DNA of 31,495 bases from an uncultured Microbacteriaceae bacterium (GTDB lineage Bacteria; Actinomycetota; Actinomycetes; Actinomycetales; Microbacteriaceae): NCBI GenBank assembly GCA_934661165.1, contig CAKUJB010000009.1, forward strand, positions 1 to 31,495. The letters are read 5' to 3'. Each line of letters starts with the position of its first letter. Positions within the stretch are counted from its first letter, which is position 1. The position numbers and the translations under genes are program-made. The notes beneath the pieces were generated by a model, which was not told the origin of the DNA, searched no databases, and worked only from the letters and a program-made list of their open reading frames with translations. Below, piece after piece: positions 28,745 through 31,495 of this stretch.

Positions 28745-29869
28745 CCGCCAGGATCCCCGCACTCCTCGTCCTCGAGGACGGCAGCCGTCACGAGGGCGTC
28801 GCCTACGGCGCCGTCGGGCAGACCCTCGGCGAGGTCGTCTTCGCGACCGGCATGACCGGCTACCAGGAGACGATCACCGACCCGAGCTACGCCGGCCAGA
28901 TCGTCGTCATGACCGCGCCGCACATCGGCAACACGGGCGTCAACCGCGAGGACGAGGAGTCCTCGCGCGTCTGGGTCGCCGGCTTCGCCGTCCGCGACGC
29001 CTCCCGCGTCGTCTCGAACCACCGGGCGACCGGATCCCTCGACGATGAGCTCGTCTCGGCGGGGATCGTCGGCATCGCCGGCATCGACACCCGCGCCGTG
29101 ACCCGGCGGCTGCGCGACACCGGCTCGATGCGCGGCGGCATCTTCTCCGGCGAGGCGGCCGCGCTGCCCGCGGCGGAGCAGCTCCGGCTCGTCAACGAGC
29201 AGGCCGGGATGGCGGGCCGCAACCTCTCCGCCGAGGTCTCGACGGCCGAGCCGTACGTCGTGCCGAGCACGGGCGCGGAGCGCCTCGGTGCCCTCGCCGT
29301 CATGGACCTCGGCATCAAGCGCAAGACGCTCGACTCGCTCGCCGCGCGCGGCTTCGATGTCCACGTGCTGCCGCAGACCTCGACGTTCGCGGACATCGCC
29401 GCGATCGGGCCCGTCGGCGTCTTCTACTCGAACGGTCCCGGCGACCCCGCCGCGAGCGACCGGCACGTCGCGATCCTGCAGGAGGTGCTCGGCGCCGGAC
29501 TGCCGTTCTTCGGCATCTGCTTCGGCAACCAGCTCCTCGGCCGCGCCCTCGGCTTCGGCACGTACAAGCTCGGATTCGGCCACCGCGGCATCAACCAGCC
29601 GGTGCAGGACCGCACGACCGGCCGGGTCGAGGTGACGAGCCACAACCACGGCTTCGCGGTCGACATGCCGCTCGACGGCCCCGTCGACTCGCCGGCGGGC
29701 TTCGGCCGCGCCGAGGTCACGCACGTCAATCTCAACGACGGCGTCGTCGAGGGCCTCCGCGCGCTCGACCGACCCGCGTTCAGCGTCCAGTACCACCCCG
29801 AGGCGGCGGCGGGTCCGCACGACGCCTCCTACCTCTTCGACCGCTTCGCGGCGCTTGTGAAGGAGTCCC

Positions 29870-29886
<17 letters not shown>
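28741..29886 (+). CDS. carA: Carbamoyl-phosphate synthase small (glutaminase) subunit
   Basis: A 381-residue subunit that hydrolyses glutamine and passes ammonia to CarB. The N-terminal CarA domain has FATGMTGYQETITDPSY (about 40-56) and the SLDDELVSAGIVGIAGIDTRA block. The C-terminal class I amidotransferase domain has the nucleophile Cys260 in FFGICFGNQLLG, where CarA proteins more often have GICLG, the conserved VEVTSHNHGFAVD, and catalytic His/Glu in QYHPEAAAGPHD. The start is GTG 28741, overlapping the upstream stop as GTGA. It overlaps carB by 17 bp, with the carB Shine-Dalgarno inside its 3' end. Confidence 0.97.

Positions 29887-31495
<1,609 letters not shown>

Overview
The window is a gene-dense piece of a very GC-rich chromosome (roughly 70% G+C or more by eye) with 29 protein genes, two of them cut by the window ends. 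No tRNA, rRNA, CRISPR array, transposase or phage gene is visible. Gene order (leuS-comEA-comEC-holA / rpsT, lepA, hemW, hrcA-dnaJ-rsmE, aroQ-efp-nusB-pyrR-pyrB-pyrC-membrane protein-carA-carB), codon use, GTG/TTG starts and TAnnnT -10 boxes directly upstream of start codons point to an actinobacterium. Micrococcales, probably Microbacteriaceae, is the best guess; the genus cannot be read from the sequence.

Layout. 1-3174: tail of a flavin dehydrogenase, then a DHA2-type drug exporter with its MarR regulator; a palindromic operator lies over the exporter's -10 box and start codon. 3178-4921 (minus): a two-gene membrane-lipid unit, a DedA protein overlapping an App1-type phosphatidate phosphatase. 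4961-8914: pabB (folate) and leuS. 8977-12880: comEA and comEC (DNA-uptake channel) and holA (clamp loader delta). 12973-14081 (minus): rpsT and an alpha/beta hydrolase. 14186-20097: lepA, an aldo-keto reductase, a DmdC/AidB-type acyl-CoA dehydrogenase, hemW. 20225-23886: a small membrane protein, then hrcA-dnaJ-rsmE behind a CIRCE operator. 23910-25375: aroQ, efp, nusB. 25401-31495: the pyrimidine operon, opened by a short leader carrying a PyrR-binding loop and running through the start of carB.

Regulation. At least nine genes have a start codon exactly 7 or 8 nt after a -10-like hexamer, as expected for leaderless mRNAs. Genes with true leaders or Shine-Dalgarno sites are mainly regulated or translation-machinery genes (hrcA, pyrR, efp, rpsT) and operon-internal cistrons.

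Not explained by the genes: (1) GAATGCG/CGCATTC occurs about 30 times by hand count, on both strands, in all reading frames and between genes, including an inverted pair beside a terminator. This resembles the layout of DNA-uptake sequences in other phyla and the window carries comEA/comEC, but the functional link is speculation. (2) Three long palindromes, two within the comEC reading frame, share a CCGAG...GCAGG core. (3) The comEC frame runs through one palindrome and overlaps the start of holA by 149 bp.
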